DNA of 64,000 bases from Kangiella sediminilitoris (lineage in GTDB: Bacteria; Pseudomonadota; Gammaproteobacteria; Enterobacterales; Kangiellaceae). Position numbers and translations under genes: made by a program. Position 1 is the first letter of the stretch. Each line of letters starts with the position of its first letter. The notes under the pieces were generated by a model that did no database searches, was not told the DNA's origin, and was given only the letters and a program-made list of their open reading frames with translations. Shown piece after piece: positions 1-7,017 of this stretch. Where the stretch lies: contig NZ_CP012418.1 of NCBI RefSeq assembly GCF_001708405.1, forward strand, positions 992,001 through 1,056,000. Reading direction: 5' to 3'.

Positions 1-824
1 AGATATGTCAGGCGATTACTCTTTTCTACCACACCCTCAGTTCTGATTATTTTCCCGAACCACTGCCTTTCTTTACCGGCAAAAGTTCCTGTTAAGCGAA
101 CCTCTGGTGGTTGCTTGAAGTCAATCATATCTGGCAGATATAGGAATGCTAGTTCCTGGTCGGGTACTGGTAGTCTTATTTCCGCTAACTCAGTGCCGTA
201 TAATGTCGCCACTTGGCTGCCAACATTTACATACTGTCCCAAGCCTACTGTTTTACTTTGGACTAAAGCGTCAAAGCTAGCTTTTACTTTTGTTCTTTCC
301 AGGTCTCTCCTTGCTCGCATAAGGTCCGCTTCAGCAGACTGAACTGCTGCTTTGGCTTGGTTTAATTGTGGAAGTTTAAGAACTAAAGGAGAGGGCTCCC
401 CTTTACCAATTTTTTTCCAGTCTTTGCGGGCCTGGTTAGTTCGGGCTTGTGCGTCTTGTAGATTCGCTTGTGCCTGGGCTAAAGCAGCTTCTCTGCTTTT
501 TACATTAGCCACATAGTTTGCAGAATCGATGTTAAATAGAACTTCTCCTTTTTTAATAAAGGCGCCCACTCTAAAGTTGTCAGACACATTGGTTACACGA
601 CCACTGACTTCTGCCACCAGTGTAGAGTTTTCTACTGGCAGTACCGGGCCTTGGCTCGCGACAATAAACTGAATGTCTTTGGCCTCAATTTTCTTTGTGT
701 TAACAACAACAGCTTGAACAAAAGGTTTCTTTTTGGGTGGCTCTGGCTTCATCATAATAAGCGCTGCGATTAGCGCTATTGAAGTCCCAACCATTGATAG
801 TCCAATTAATATTCGTTTTGTCAT
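1..824 (-). CDS. RND efflux periplasmic adaptor (HlyD/MFP family), C-terminus cut by window edge
   Basis: The reading frame opens at an ATG at 822-824 and stays open for about 274 codons to the left edge, so the C-terminus is missing. It starts with a membrane anchor or uncleaved signal (MTKRILIGLSMVGTSIALIA), then a lipoyl-like half (VTNVSDNFRVGAFIKKGEVL), an Ala/Gln-rich coiled-coil hairpin of about residues 95-160, and the second lipoyl half with a beta-barrel. This is the usual order in adaptors that link an inner-membrane RND pump to an outer-membrane channel. The pump gene would be expected just outside the window. The substrate cannot be told from the adaptor. Confidence 0.85.
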   Translation of the reverse strand, partial: MTKRILIGLSMVGTSIALIAALIMMKPEPPKKKPFVQAVVVNTKKIEAKDIQFIVASQGPVLPVENSTLVAEVSGRVTNVSDNFRVGAFIKKGEVLFNIDSANYVANVKSREAALAQAQANLQDAQARTNQARKDWKKIGKGEPSPLVLKLPQLNQAKAAVQSAEADLMRARRDLERTKVKASFDALVQSKTVGLGQYVNVGSQVATLYGTELAEIRLPVPDQELAFLYLPDMIDFKQPPEVRLTGTFAGKERQWFGKIIRTEGVVEKSNRLTY

Positions 825-952
825 AAAGCCCCGCAATGTACGTTTCTGTACTCATACCATTTGATACAATCATTATAGGCTTTTGATATATCAGAAACTA
901 ATCATTTGTAATGACAAAAGGTTAACAAATGTTACAGCTGACACGTCATGAC

Positions 953-980
953 ATAAAAAAAGGCGCTTAAAAGCGCCTTT
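953..980 (-). terminator. Rho-independent terminator of the S9 peptidase gene
   Basis: The stem aggcgctt/aagcgcct (961-978) is followed on the minus strand by a run of T (954-960). It lies 33 bp beyond the peptidase stop codon. Confidence 0.8.
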
Positions 981-1012
981 AAATCAGATGGTTACTGAGT
1001 TATGTGTTTTTG

Positions 1013-3064
1013 CTATTGTTTTTCATTAAGCCATTGGTGCAACCAATTATTAACCACATGGTGCCATTGAATGCTGTTGTTTGGTTTGAGTACCCAGTGG
1101 TTCTCATCTTCAAATACTAACAGTTGGCTTGGTATACCCTGACGCTGTAGAGCAGTGAACGTGCCCAGAGATTGGGTTTCGGGAACTCTGAAATCTTTTG
1201 TCCCTTGAACCACCAGCATTGGTGTTTGCCATTTATCAACATGATGTACTGGGTTAAATTTTTCATAGTTTTCAGGTACGTCAAAATAGGTGCCACCATT
1301 TTCCCATTCAACAAACCATAGCTCCTCAGTCGCATAGTACATCATGCGGTTATCAAAAATGCCGTCGTGGTTTACCAGGCATTTAAATTGTTCCGGCCAG
1401 TTACCAGCGATCCAGTTAATCATGTAACCGCCATAAGAGGCACCAAGTGCGCAACTGTTTTCAGTATCAATGAAAGAGTAGGTGTCTTCTATGTAAGACA
1501 TACCCTTCTGTAGATCTTCAAATGGTTTTCCACCCCAGTCGCCAGTAATCGAGTCTGTGAACTCCTGACCGTAACCAGTCGAGCCATGGAAGTCGATCAT
1601 GACCGCAACAAAGCCCTGCCCAGTATAAGTCTGAGGATTCCAACGGTAATGGAAATGATCACCAAAACTTCCCTGAGGACCGCCGTGAATTAAAAAGGCA
1701 AGTGGGTATTCTTTTTCAGGGTCAAAGTCTGCCGGTTGGACGACATAACCATAAACAGTTTCATCGTTCCAACCTTTAAAGCTGAATTGCTCATAGTCGC
1801 CAAGTTGTAAATCAGACATGGCCTTTTTATTAACCTGAGTAATTTGAGAGCTTTTACCCGTTGTTAAGTCCATGTGGTACAGATCGGCTGGATTCTTTAA
1901 GTCATCATACTGATATATCAGCTTGTCAGAACCCACACTAACAGCGCCGACATAGCCTTTTTCGGTTAAGAGTGTCGGTTCACGACCTTCAATATCAAAC
2001 GACCACAATGATTTTTTGCCAATATTATTACCTGTTATGAATAATTTCTTTCCGTCATGACTAAAAGCGTAAGAAGAAACCGAGCGATCCCATTCAGCAG
2101 TAACGTTAGAAACTTCACCAGAATCCAGGTCTTTAATGTGTACTTGTAATCGATCTGCTTCAAAGCCTGGGCGATCCATAGCAAGCCATGCCAGCTTGCT
2201 GCCATCAGGACTAAATACCGGCTGAGTGTCCCAGGCCTTATTGTCTGATGTCAGGTTTGTTATTTCACCGCCATCGATTGAAACCTGATACAGGTCAAAG
2301 TTAGTTGAGCGAGACTCTTTTTCATCTGCAATACGTAAAGTGAAAACAACAGTCTCACTATCTGGACTGATGGTATATTCTTCAGCGCCACCGAAAGGGT
2401 TGGATGGAACATTACCATCGAGCTGATGGGAGAGGGGAGTGACGCCAGTTGTACCTTTATCAGATAGCTTGGCGCTAAATAAACGGCTTTGTGTACCATC
2501 TAGCCATTTATCCCAATGACGGACAAAGGTTTTGTGGTAAAGCTTGCCAGTAGCTTTGCGTTCCTTTGCCTCTGCGAAGTTTTCCTGGCTACACAATAGT
2601 GTTTTACACTCAGGAAATACTGTTGCGCTGAATACGATATAGTTATTGTCCTTTGATAGTTTGTAAGTATTGATATCAACTGGAAGATCAGATACCTGGA
2701 CAATGTTATCTGTCTTTAAGTCATAGCGGTGAAGTTGATTAGAACCACTTCGGCTTGATAAAAAATATATCGACTGACCGTCAGCCGACCAGATTGGTGT
2801 GGTATCGGCCGCCTGGTGCTGTGTTATTTGAACCGTCTCTCCACCGTTGGCAGGAACTGTATAAATGTCATAAAGGGCTTTATCGGCTTTTAAGTCCGTG
2901 GTTCGCAACTGATAGGCGACAGTTGAGCCGTTAGGCGATAGGGTGGCGCCACTTACTCTATTAAGAGTAACAAGATCCTCGGCGGTAAAGTTTTTTGCAT
3001 CAATGGACGGCTGATATCCAGCCATAAAAGCACCTGCTAGCAGCGCTAAGTATTTCATATTCAT
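1013..3064 (-). CDS. Exported S9 family peptidase (prolyl oligopeptidase / acylaminoacyl-peptidase type)
   Basis: A serine peptidase likely acting on short peptides in the periplasm or outside the cell. The N-terminus has a signal peptide (MKYLALLAGAFMAGYQPSIDA). A WD40-like beta-propeller fills roughly residues 30-420, and the alpha/beta-hydrolase domain follows. The nucleophile sits in GASYGG (Ser about 543), the acid in QGTKDFRVPE (Asp about 624) and the base in EDENHW (His about 656), so the triad is complete. A TTG at 3067 would add one residue. I prefer the ATG at 3064 because a GAG lies 8 bp upstream; an ATG at 3058 is also possible. The gene is monocistronic, with a terminator behind it and an unusual palindrome at its promoter. 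Confidence 0.93.
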   Translation of the reverse strand: MNMKYLALLAGAFMAGYQPSIDAKNFTAEDLVTLNRVSGATLSPNGSTVAYQLRTTDLKADKALYDIYTVPANGGETVQITQHQAADTTPIWSADGQSIYFLSSRSGSNQLHRYDLKTDNIVQVSDLPVDINTYKLSKDNNYIVFSATVFPECKTLLCSQENFAEAKERKATGKLYHKTFVRHWDKWLDGTQSRLFSAKLSDKGTTGVTPLSHQLDGNVPSNPFGGAEEYTISPDSETVVFTLRIADEKESRSTNFDLYQVSIDGGEITNLTSDNKAWDTQPVFSPDGSKLAWLAMDRPGFEADRLQVHIKDLDSGEVSNVTAEWDRSVSSYAFSHDGKKLFITGNNIGKKSLWSFDIEGREPTLLTEKGYVGAVSVGSDKLIYQYDDLKNPADLYHMDLTTGKSSQITQVNKKAMSDLQLGDYEQFSFKGWNDETVYGYVVQPADFDPEKEYPLAFLIHGGPQGSFGDHFHYRWNPQTYTGQGFVAVMIDFHGSTGYGQEFTDSITGDWGGKPFEDLQKGMSYIEDTYSFIDTENSCALGASYGGYMINWIAGNWPEQFKCLVNHDGIFDNRMMYYATEELWFVEWENGGTYFDVPENYEKFNPVHHVDKWQTPMLVVQGTKDFRVPETQSLGTFTALQRQGIPSQLLVFEDENHWVLKPNNSIQWHHVVNNWLHQWLNEKQ

Positions 3065-3096
3065 CAACTATGCTCATTTATTCATATTGTGACAAA

Positions 3097-3113
3097 ACTA
3101 TACAAAGCTTTGT
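3097..3113 (-). promoter_or_regulatory. Putative -10 box overlapped by palindrome ACAAAGCTTTGT, upstream of the S9 peptidase
   Basis: On the minus strand the perfect 12-bp palindrome (3102-3113) runs directly into TATAGT (3097-3102), a good -10 box. No convincing -35 box is seen. The same 14 bases (ACAAAGCTTTGTAT) with the same geometry precede the M16 peptidase gene at 28.47 kb, so this is probably an operator or activator site shared by both. Confidence 0.5.
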
Positions 3114-3145
3114 CGGGCAAGTCGATATTTTTGCTCAAATTGCAG

Positions 3146-3173
3146 TTGACAGGACCCGACCTCATGCTAAAAT
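3146..3173 (+). promoter_or_regulatory. Promoter of the tRNA-Ala/tRNA-Glu pair
   Basis: TTGACA (3146-3151), a 16 bp spacer, then TAAAAT (3168-3173). A G/C-only discriminator follows (gcgcgcc), as in stringently controlled stable-RNA promoters. The tRNA-Ala 5' end is 12 bp downstream of the -10 box. Confidence 0.75.
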
Positions 3174-3185
3174 GCGCGCCTGTTT

Positions 3186-3261
3186 GGGGCTATAGCTCAG
3201 CTGGGAGAGCGCTACACTGGCAGTGTAGAGGTCAGCGGTTCGATCCCGCTTAGCTCCACCA
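3186..3261 (+). tRNA. tRNA-Ala (anticodon GGC)
   Basis: A 76-nt cloverleaf including an encoded CCA. The acceptor arms ggggcta/tagctcc pair, the D-arm contains gctcagctgggagagc, the anticodon loop ctGGCag sits on a ctaca/tgtag stem, and the T-arm has ggttcgatccc. It decodes GCC/GCU. Confidence 0.97.
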
Positions 3262-3364
3262 ATTTTTATTACTGCTTTGTTGGATACTCAGTCGTTTATT
3301 TTAATAAACTTCCTTCGTATCCGCCGCGCATTAACTAAAAATACATTAGTTTTAAAAGTTTTGT

Positions 3365-3440
3365 GTCCCGTTCGTCTAGAGGCCTAGGACACCGCCCTTT
3401 CACGGCGGTAACAGGGGTTCGACTCCCCTACGGGATGCCA
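3365..3440 (+). tRNA. tRNA-Glu (anticodon TTC), first copy
   Basis: A 76-nt cloverleaf with encoded CCA. It contains the hallmark gammaproteobacterial tRNA-Glu stretch gtctagaggcctaggacacc, the anticodon loop ctTTCac and the T-arm ggggttcgactcccc. It is probably co-transcribed with the tRNA-Ala 104 bp upstream and is followed by a terminator. A second identical copy starts at 4306. Confidence 0.97.
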
Positions 3441-3447
3441 CATTAAA

Positions 3448-3476
3448 AAGCTCGACCACTTGGTCGGGCTTTTTTT
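3448..3476 (+). terminator. Terminator of the tRNA-Ala/tRNA-Glu unit
   Basis: The stem gctcgacca/tggtcgggc (3450-3469) has a tiny loop and is followed by seven T. It begins 8 bp after the tRNA-Glu CCA. Confidence 0.85.
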
Positions 3477-3543
3477 ATGTCTGTATATTCTGTATGGGGG
3501 TGGACTGTTTCCTAAAAAGCTGTTCAGGCTACGACATATCTTT

Positions 3544-4008
3544 TTAGTCGAGTTCTTTAATAAATTCGCGCGTTAGTTCTCTTAATTTTTTGATTTGAGA
3601 GCTGATTTCTTCCTCCGAGCGGGTATCTCTATTACCCAGCTTCGAATGATGGAAACTCCATGCGGATTTTAGCGTTGTGGCTTGTTCAGCGAAGTTTTCG
3701 GGAAGAAGGGCCGATAGATCTTCAATTAGTGCTATATTCCCCCAGCCCTCAATTAAACTTTTATCATAATGTCGCTGCCATTCTTGTGACTTAACGTCAG
3801 GGGCATTAAAGTGCAGGTCATTAGTAATACTTTGCAGCTCACCCAGTTGCAGAATAAGCTCAAACGCAGCATTGCGAAAATTTCTATTGAGCTCACTGGT
3901 GGAGCTTCGCCAGGTATTATAGGTTAAAGCAATGACTGCGATAACCAGACCAATTATCGCCAAGCTGTTATTCTTCAGTTGTTGTGTAAACGTTTTATGC
4001 CTGCTCAT
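3544..4008 (-). CDS. Small membrane-anchored protein of unknown function
   Basis: I do not recognise a family. From the ATG at 4008 it encodes 154 residues: a short basic N-terminus, one membrane helix (SLAIIGLVIAVIALTYNTW) and a charged, helix-rich cytoplasmic or periplasmic tail ending ELTREFIKELD. A TTG at 4026 would add six residues but has no ribosome-binding site. The gene runs opposite to, and lies between, the two identical tRNA-Glu genes, so it may have arrived with the tRNA duplication. Confidence 0.65.
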   Translation of the reverse strand: MSRHKTFTQQLKNNSLAIIGLVIAVIALTYNTWRSSTSELNRNFRNAAFELILQLGELQSITNDLHFNAPDVKSQEWQRHYDKSLIEGWGNIALIEDLSALLPENFAEQATTLKSAWSFHHSKLGNRDTRSEEEISSQIKKLRELTREFIKELD

Positions 4009-4223
4009 ACAGTTACTATATCTCAATAAATAGATATATGACTACTGAGAGTCACAGTGCATATAATTCTGATGGAGTAGTTTGGCTCAAGTAAATTACA
4101 TCACAAGTTTTCCTTCTACATAGGCAACAGACCGTTTACAGAATGAAAAATAACCAAAGTGATTGATATTAGAACAAAAAATAAAAAAAAACGTCGAAAA
4201 CTAAAAAAAAGTGCAATTATGCT

Positions 4224-4252
4224 TTGACAAACGTCCCTGATAACATTATTAT
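4224..4252 (+). promoter_or_regulatory. Promoter of the second tRNA-Glu
   Basis: TTGACA (4224-4229), a 17 bp spacer and TATTAT (4247-4252), followed by a C/G-rich discriminator (ttcgcccgcg). The match to a strong stable-RNA promoter is very good, so this copy is independently transcribed. Confidence 0.8.
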
Positions 4253-4305
4253 TTCGCCCGCGTTGGAGGCATACAGTAACAAACGCCAACAACAACAAGT
4301 TTTGT

Positions 4306-4381
4306 GTCCCGTTCGTCTAGAGGCCTAGGACACCGCCCTTTCACGGCGGTAACAGGGGTTCGACTCCCCTACGGGATGCCA
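4306..4381 (+). tRNA. tRNA-Glu (anticodon TTC), second copy
   Basis: All 76 nt are identical to the copy at 3365-3440. Identity extends about 8 bp upstream (aagttttgt before cccg) and 3 bp downstream (cat). It has its own promoter and terminator. Confidence 0.97.
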
Positions 4382-4389
4382 CATAAAAG

Positions 4390-4417
4390 AAACCTGGCTA
4401 TATGCCAGGTTTTTTTA
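4390..4417 (+). terminator. Terminator of the second tRNA-Glu
   Basis: The stem aacctggc/gccaggtt (4391-4410) has a small loop and is followed by seven T. Confidence 0.85.
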
Positions 4418-4456
4418 TGTCTACATTTCCCGTAGCGGAGCTTTTAAACATTCGAT

Positions 4457-4860
4457 GACCGCCATGCACTGAGTTTGTTCCCAACAAACACAGTATTCCC
4501 GCCATCCCTGGCGGTCAGATAGCGGAAGTGCCGAAAATGCATGGATGCAATTTTCGGCCTCCCCTACGGCAGCTTTCTATCACTGTCTATAATCTGCGGT
4601 TTAATTTAATGTTCATTTCCCCTGAAGGGGCTCCTTTTGGTCGTTTATACGAGCAAAAAACGAACCAAAAAACTCGCCCCAAAAGTTAGACGCTTACGCG
4701 TTTCCCTCATGCCACAAAATTACTGTTCGTGCCGCACCACGGGCATTCCTTTCAGTCACCACGAAACTTCCCTGTTTCGTCTTGCTAAATTGGGCTGTCC
4801 ATGCCCAATTTACACGGCAATTTTGTGCCATGAGGCTAACTTAAAAGGGGGGGCTTGCCG
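4457..4860. repeat. Cluster of nested palindromes (intergenic repeat mosaic)
   Basis: No gene is credible between the tRNA at 4381 and the lipoprotein gene at 5105. Instead there are stacked inverted repeats. Module A pairs gaccgcc (4457-4463) with ggcggtc (4510-4516) around the hairpin gtttgtt-ccc-aacaaac (4473-4489). Module B is ccgaaaa/ttttcgg (4531-4557) around tgcatggatgca. Module C is a large imperfect palindrome: ccccaaaagttag (4677-4689) with ctaacttaaaagggg (4836-4850), and ctcatgccacaaaatt (4706-4721) with aattttgtgccatgag (4819-4834). It encloses two hairpins at 4761-4780 and 4787-4811. The make-up suggests a dispersed REP/BIME-like or rare MITE-like element. From 4861 to 5104 I see only A/T-rich DNA and the lipoprotein ribosome-binding site. 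Confidence 0.7.
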
Positions 4861-5104
4861 TTGCCTTCTTAATTCTCAGAAATTATTTTTATGTATATAA
4901 GAATATTAGGGGACGCTCTTCACTCACTTCCCACAACCCATTGATTTTGCGAGTATTCATAAAAACAAGTATATTGTTAATGTTCGCTTTATAGGGGTAT
5001 TTCCCGCCAAACAGAACATTAAAAATAAAAAACAATTAATTCAATAAGATACAAGCCATGCGCTGTATTCTTATGTTAGCTTCTATAGGAGAATCATAAA
5101 AAAA

Positions 5105-5680
5105 ATGGGCAAATTTATTATAGTTACTACTTTATCGGCTTTAGCGCTGGCAGCCTGTAGTTCAACACCGACTAGAAGCGTCACCAACTACCAGGCACAA
5201 GGTAATCTAGAATCACCTAAGCCATCTGGTTGTGTAGAAATTAGCAAGCTTTCAAATGAGCAAAACCCGGTAGATATTTTTACTGGTCTAAATATCTGCT
5301 TATCTCAAAATAACTATGAAAATGCGGCGGAACTGTATTTTGCTGGCATGGCTTACGGTTACTTTGATACTAAGCGAGTTTCCGATAAAACAGCGCATCA
5401 GGCAATCAGTGTTCTGCGTATGAATACTTTTAGCTCTCAATCACAAGAATCTATGGAAAAATTGCAATCAGAAATAACAAATATTTTGTCAAGCAATGCT
5501 GAGCTCTGTAAAAAGCTATCTAGTTTAGGCGCTCCTGAATATAAGCCAACTTATATGCTTCAACATGGCATGGGCGCCTTTACCGGCCAAAGCACAAATG
5601 ATGACCTTGTAGAAAGTTTCGATGCGGAAGTTACTTGGGAAGAGTCTTTGGCTAAGATAGCAAAATGTGGTCAAAGCTAA
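5105..5680 (+). CDS. Small lipoprotein of unknown function
   Basis: A 191-residue protein with a lipoprotein signal peptide (MGKFIIVTTLSALALAACSS). The lipobox LAAC makes Cys17 the expected lipidated residue. The mature part has no family I recognise; it contains three further Cys that could form disulfides. AGGAGA lies 12-17 bp upstream of the ATG. The gene is A/T-rich, and its end AGCTAAC mirrors a GTTAGCT 30 bp before its start, as in a captured integron cassette. A real gene is likely; the function is open. Confidence 0.7.
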   Translation: MGKFIIVTTLSALALAACSSTPTRSVTNYQAQGNLESPKPSGCVEISKLSNEQNPVDIFTGLNICLSQNNYENAAELYFAGMAYGYFDTKRVSDKTAHQAISVLRMNTFSSQSQESMEKLQSEITNILSSNAELCKKLSSLGAPEYKPTYMLQHGMGAFTGQSTNDDLVESFDAEVTWEESLAKIAKCGQS

Positions 5681-5760
5681 CAAACGGTTGTAGGCGCCGC
5701 GAAGAGCACGGCTGGGACGACTTACGCTGCGCTTCAGCCGCCACTAAACCTGTCTTTATG
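5675..5760. other. attC-like sequence after the lipoprotein gene (tentative)
   Basis: The stop codon lies in AGCTAAC (5675-5681), followed by AAACGG, a G/C-rich core and a hairpin (cggctg...cagccg, about 5710-5742). The start TAACAA, the GGACG motif and the imperfect hairpin resemble a degenerate integron recombination site. No clear closing GTTRRRY core is visible, so it may be decayed or coincidental. Confidence 0.3.
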
Positions 5761-5787
5761 GCATACGGATAGTAAAGAGGTAAGGAT

Positions 5788-6330
5788 ATGGCACACGAGG
5801 CAGAAATTTATCCTCATCACGACTTATTCAATTTGGCCTACTACCATCTTCAAGTTATTGAACAGAAGCAGCATGCAGAAACGCCGGACTCTATCGCGTT
5901 GGATTGTATGAGCTGTCTGTTGGCGCTGGGTTTGACCGTAGAAGCGTTGATCAATTTTTCAGGAGAGGCGGTCGTTCCTTCATGGGATGAACGAGATAAG
6001 TATCATGTCAAGCTCAGAAAGGTTTGTGAGAATTTGGGCTATAAATTTAATGAATCTGAGGAGCCTTTTAAAACGCTCAAAGAGCTAAAGATGATCAGGG
6101 ACCGCATGGCTCACGCTAAGCCAATAAAAAGGGAAAGAGAAATCGCCTCGCTGGCAGAAATTGATCAGTTATTGGCGAATGAATGGGATCCTTATTTAAC
6201 GCCTGAGCAGGTGACTAGCATTTATGAACAGGTGGATGCTTTCGAAAAAATGATATATCGAAATCCGGCTATCCAAGAAAATGGGATTCTGACCTGCGCC
6301 TCAGGTTGGTCTGGGGATTTAAAGCCATAA
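5788..6330 (+). CDS. HEPN-like helical protein of unknown function
   Basis: A 180-residue, mainly helical soluble protein with no signal peptide. I do not recognise a named family. The stretch KMIRDRMAHAKP holds R104-x4-H109, the R-x4-6-H signature of HEPN domains, set in a helix after a variable region as in that superfamily. HEPN proteins often cleave RNA or bind nucleotides, but the motif alone is weak evidence. The stop codon runs into TAACAAG followed by a GGACGCGTTAC stretch, again resembling an integron attC end. No antitoxin gene is adjacent. Confidence 0.65.
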   Translation: MAHEAEIYPHHDLFNLAYYHLQVIEQKQHAETPDSIALDCMSCLLALGLTVEALINFSGEAVVPSWDERDKYHVKLRKVCENLGYKFNESEEPFKTLKELKMIRDRMAHAKPIKREREIASLAEIDQLLANEWDPYLTPEQVTSIYEQVDAFEKMIYRNPAIQENGILTCASGWSGDLKP

Positions 6331-6431
6331 CAAGTCACGGAAGACGGACGCGTTACTCCTATCAAAATATCCCTAACCAACTATTAATTAGCCTATTCTT
6401 TTCACATATTGTATCATTCACTCATAAATTC

Positions 6432-6450
6432 TAATTGAGAATCATTCACA
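6432..6450. promoter_or_regulatory. Fur-box-like sequence at the nitroreductase start (tentative)
   Basis: taattgagaatcattcaca shares the core TTGAGAATCATT with the Fur consensus (ATGATAATCATT, 10 of 12). It ends directly before the ATG and also carries the only ribosome-binding-site-like bases, so iron control is possible but unproven. Confidence 0.3.
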
Positions 6451-7002
6451 ATGATCGAGTCTATTATTAACCGTGTTTCATGCGGACGTCTGGAAGCGCC
6501 AGCTCCTTCAGAAGAGCATTTAGAGCTGATGTTCAAGGCCGCTTTGAGAGCGCCTGATCATAAAGGGTTGAAGCCTTGGGAGTATATTGTTTTTGAAGGA
6601 GAGGAAGCGCTTAATCGTTTTGGCGATTACATGCTTCAGGCGAGCTTAAAAGATAATCCTGAATTAGATGAAGCTGCCCAAGAGAAGTTAAAGAAAAAAC
6701 CTCACCGAGCGCCGATGGTTGTTGTGGCAGTAGCTAAAGCAAATAACCACCCTAAGGTTCCGCACATCGAAGAAGTGCTGTCTACAGGTGCCGGAGTTCA
6801 AAACCTGATATTGGGAGCTTATGACCTTGGTTATGGCGCATACTGGCGTACAGGTAGTTTGGCCTTCAATGACCACATGAAAGCGCCATTAGGACTGGAT
6901 TACGAGGATACGATCGTTGGTTTTATTTATCTTGGCACTCCATCGGTAGAGCTTAAGACGAAGCCTATTCCTGAGGTTGAGAATTTTGTGAGGAAGGGTT
7001 GA
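6451..7002 (+). CDS. Nitroreductase family protein (YdjA-like)
   Basis: A 183-residue FMN-dependent NAD(P)H oxidoreductase of the small YdjA type. RVSCGRLEAPAPSEEHL, RAPDHKGLKPW, HRAPMVVVAVAK and YGAYWRTGSL follow the E. coli YdjA pattern through the FMN-binding parts, and the length matches. The physiological substrate of this family is uncertain; it acts on nitroaromatics weakly. It is cytoplasmic, with no operon partner: the next gene is convergent 15 bp away. Confidence 0.9.
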   Translation: MIESIINRVSCGRLEAPAPSEEHLELMFKAALRAPDHKGLKPWEYIVFEGEEALNRFGDYMLQASLKDNPELDEAAQEKLKKKPHRAPMVVVAVAKANNHPKVPHIEEVLSTGAGVQNLILGAYDLGYGAYWRTGSLAFNDHMKAPLGLDYEDTIVGFIYLGTPSVELKTKPIPEVENFVRKG

Positions 7003-7017
7003 GCCTTCCTTCACAAT

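Noticed and set aside
4637-4900. An 87-codon open frame on the plus strand
   Set aside because: It lies wholly inside the palindromic repeat cluster, is rich in Cys/Arg with no domain, and has no ribosome-binding site.
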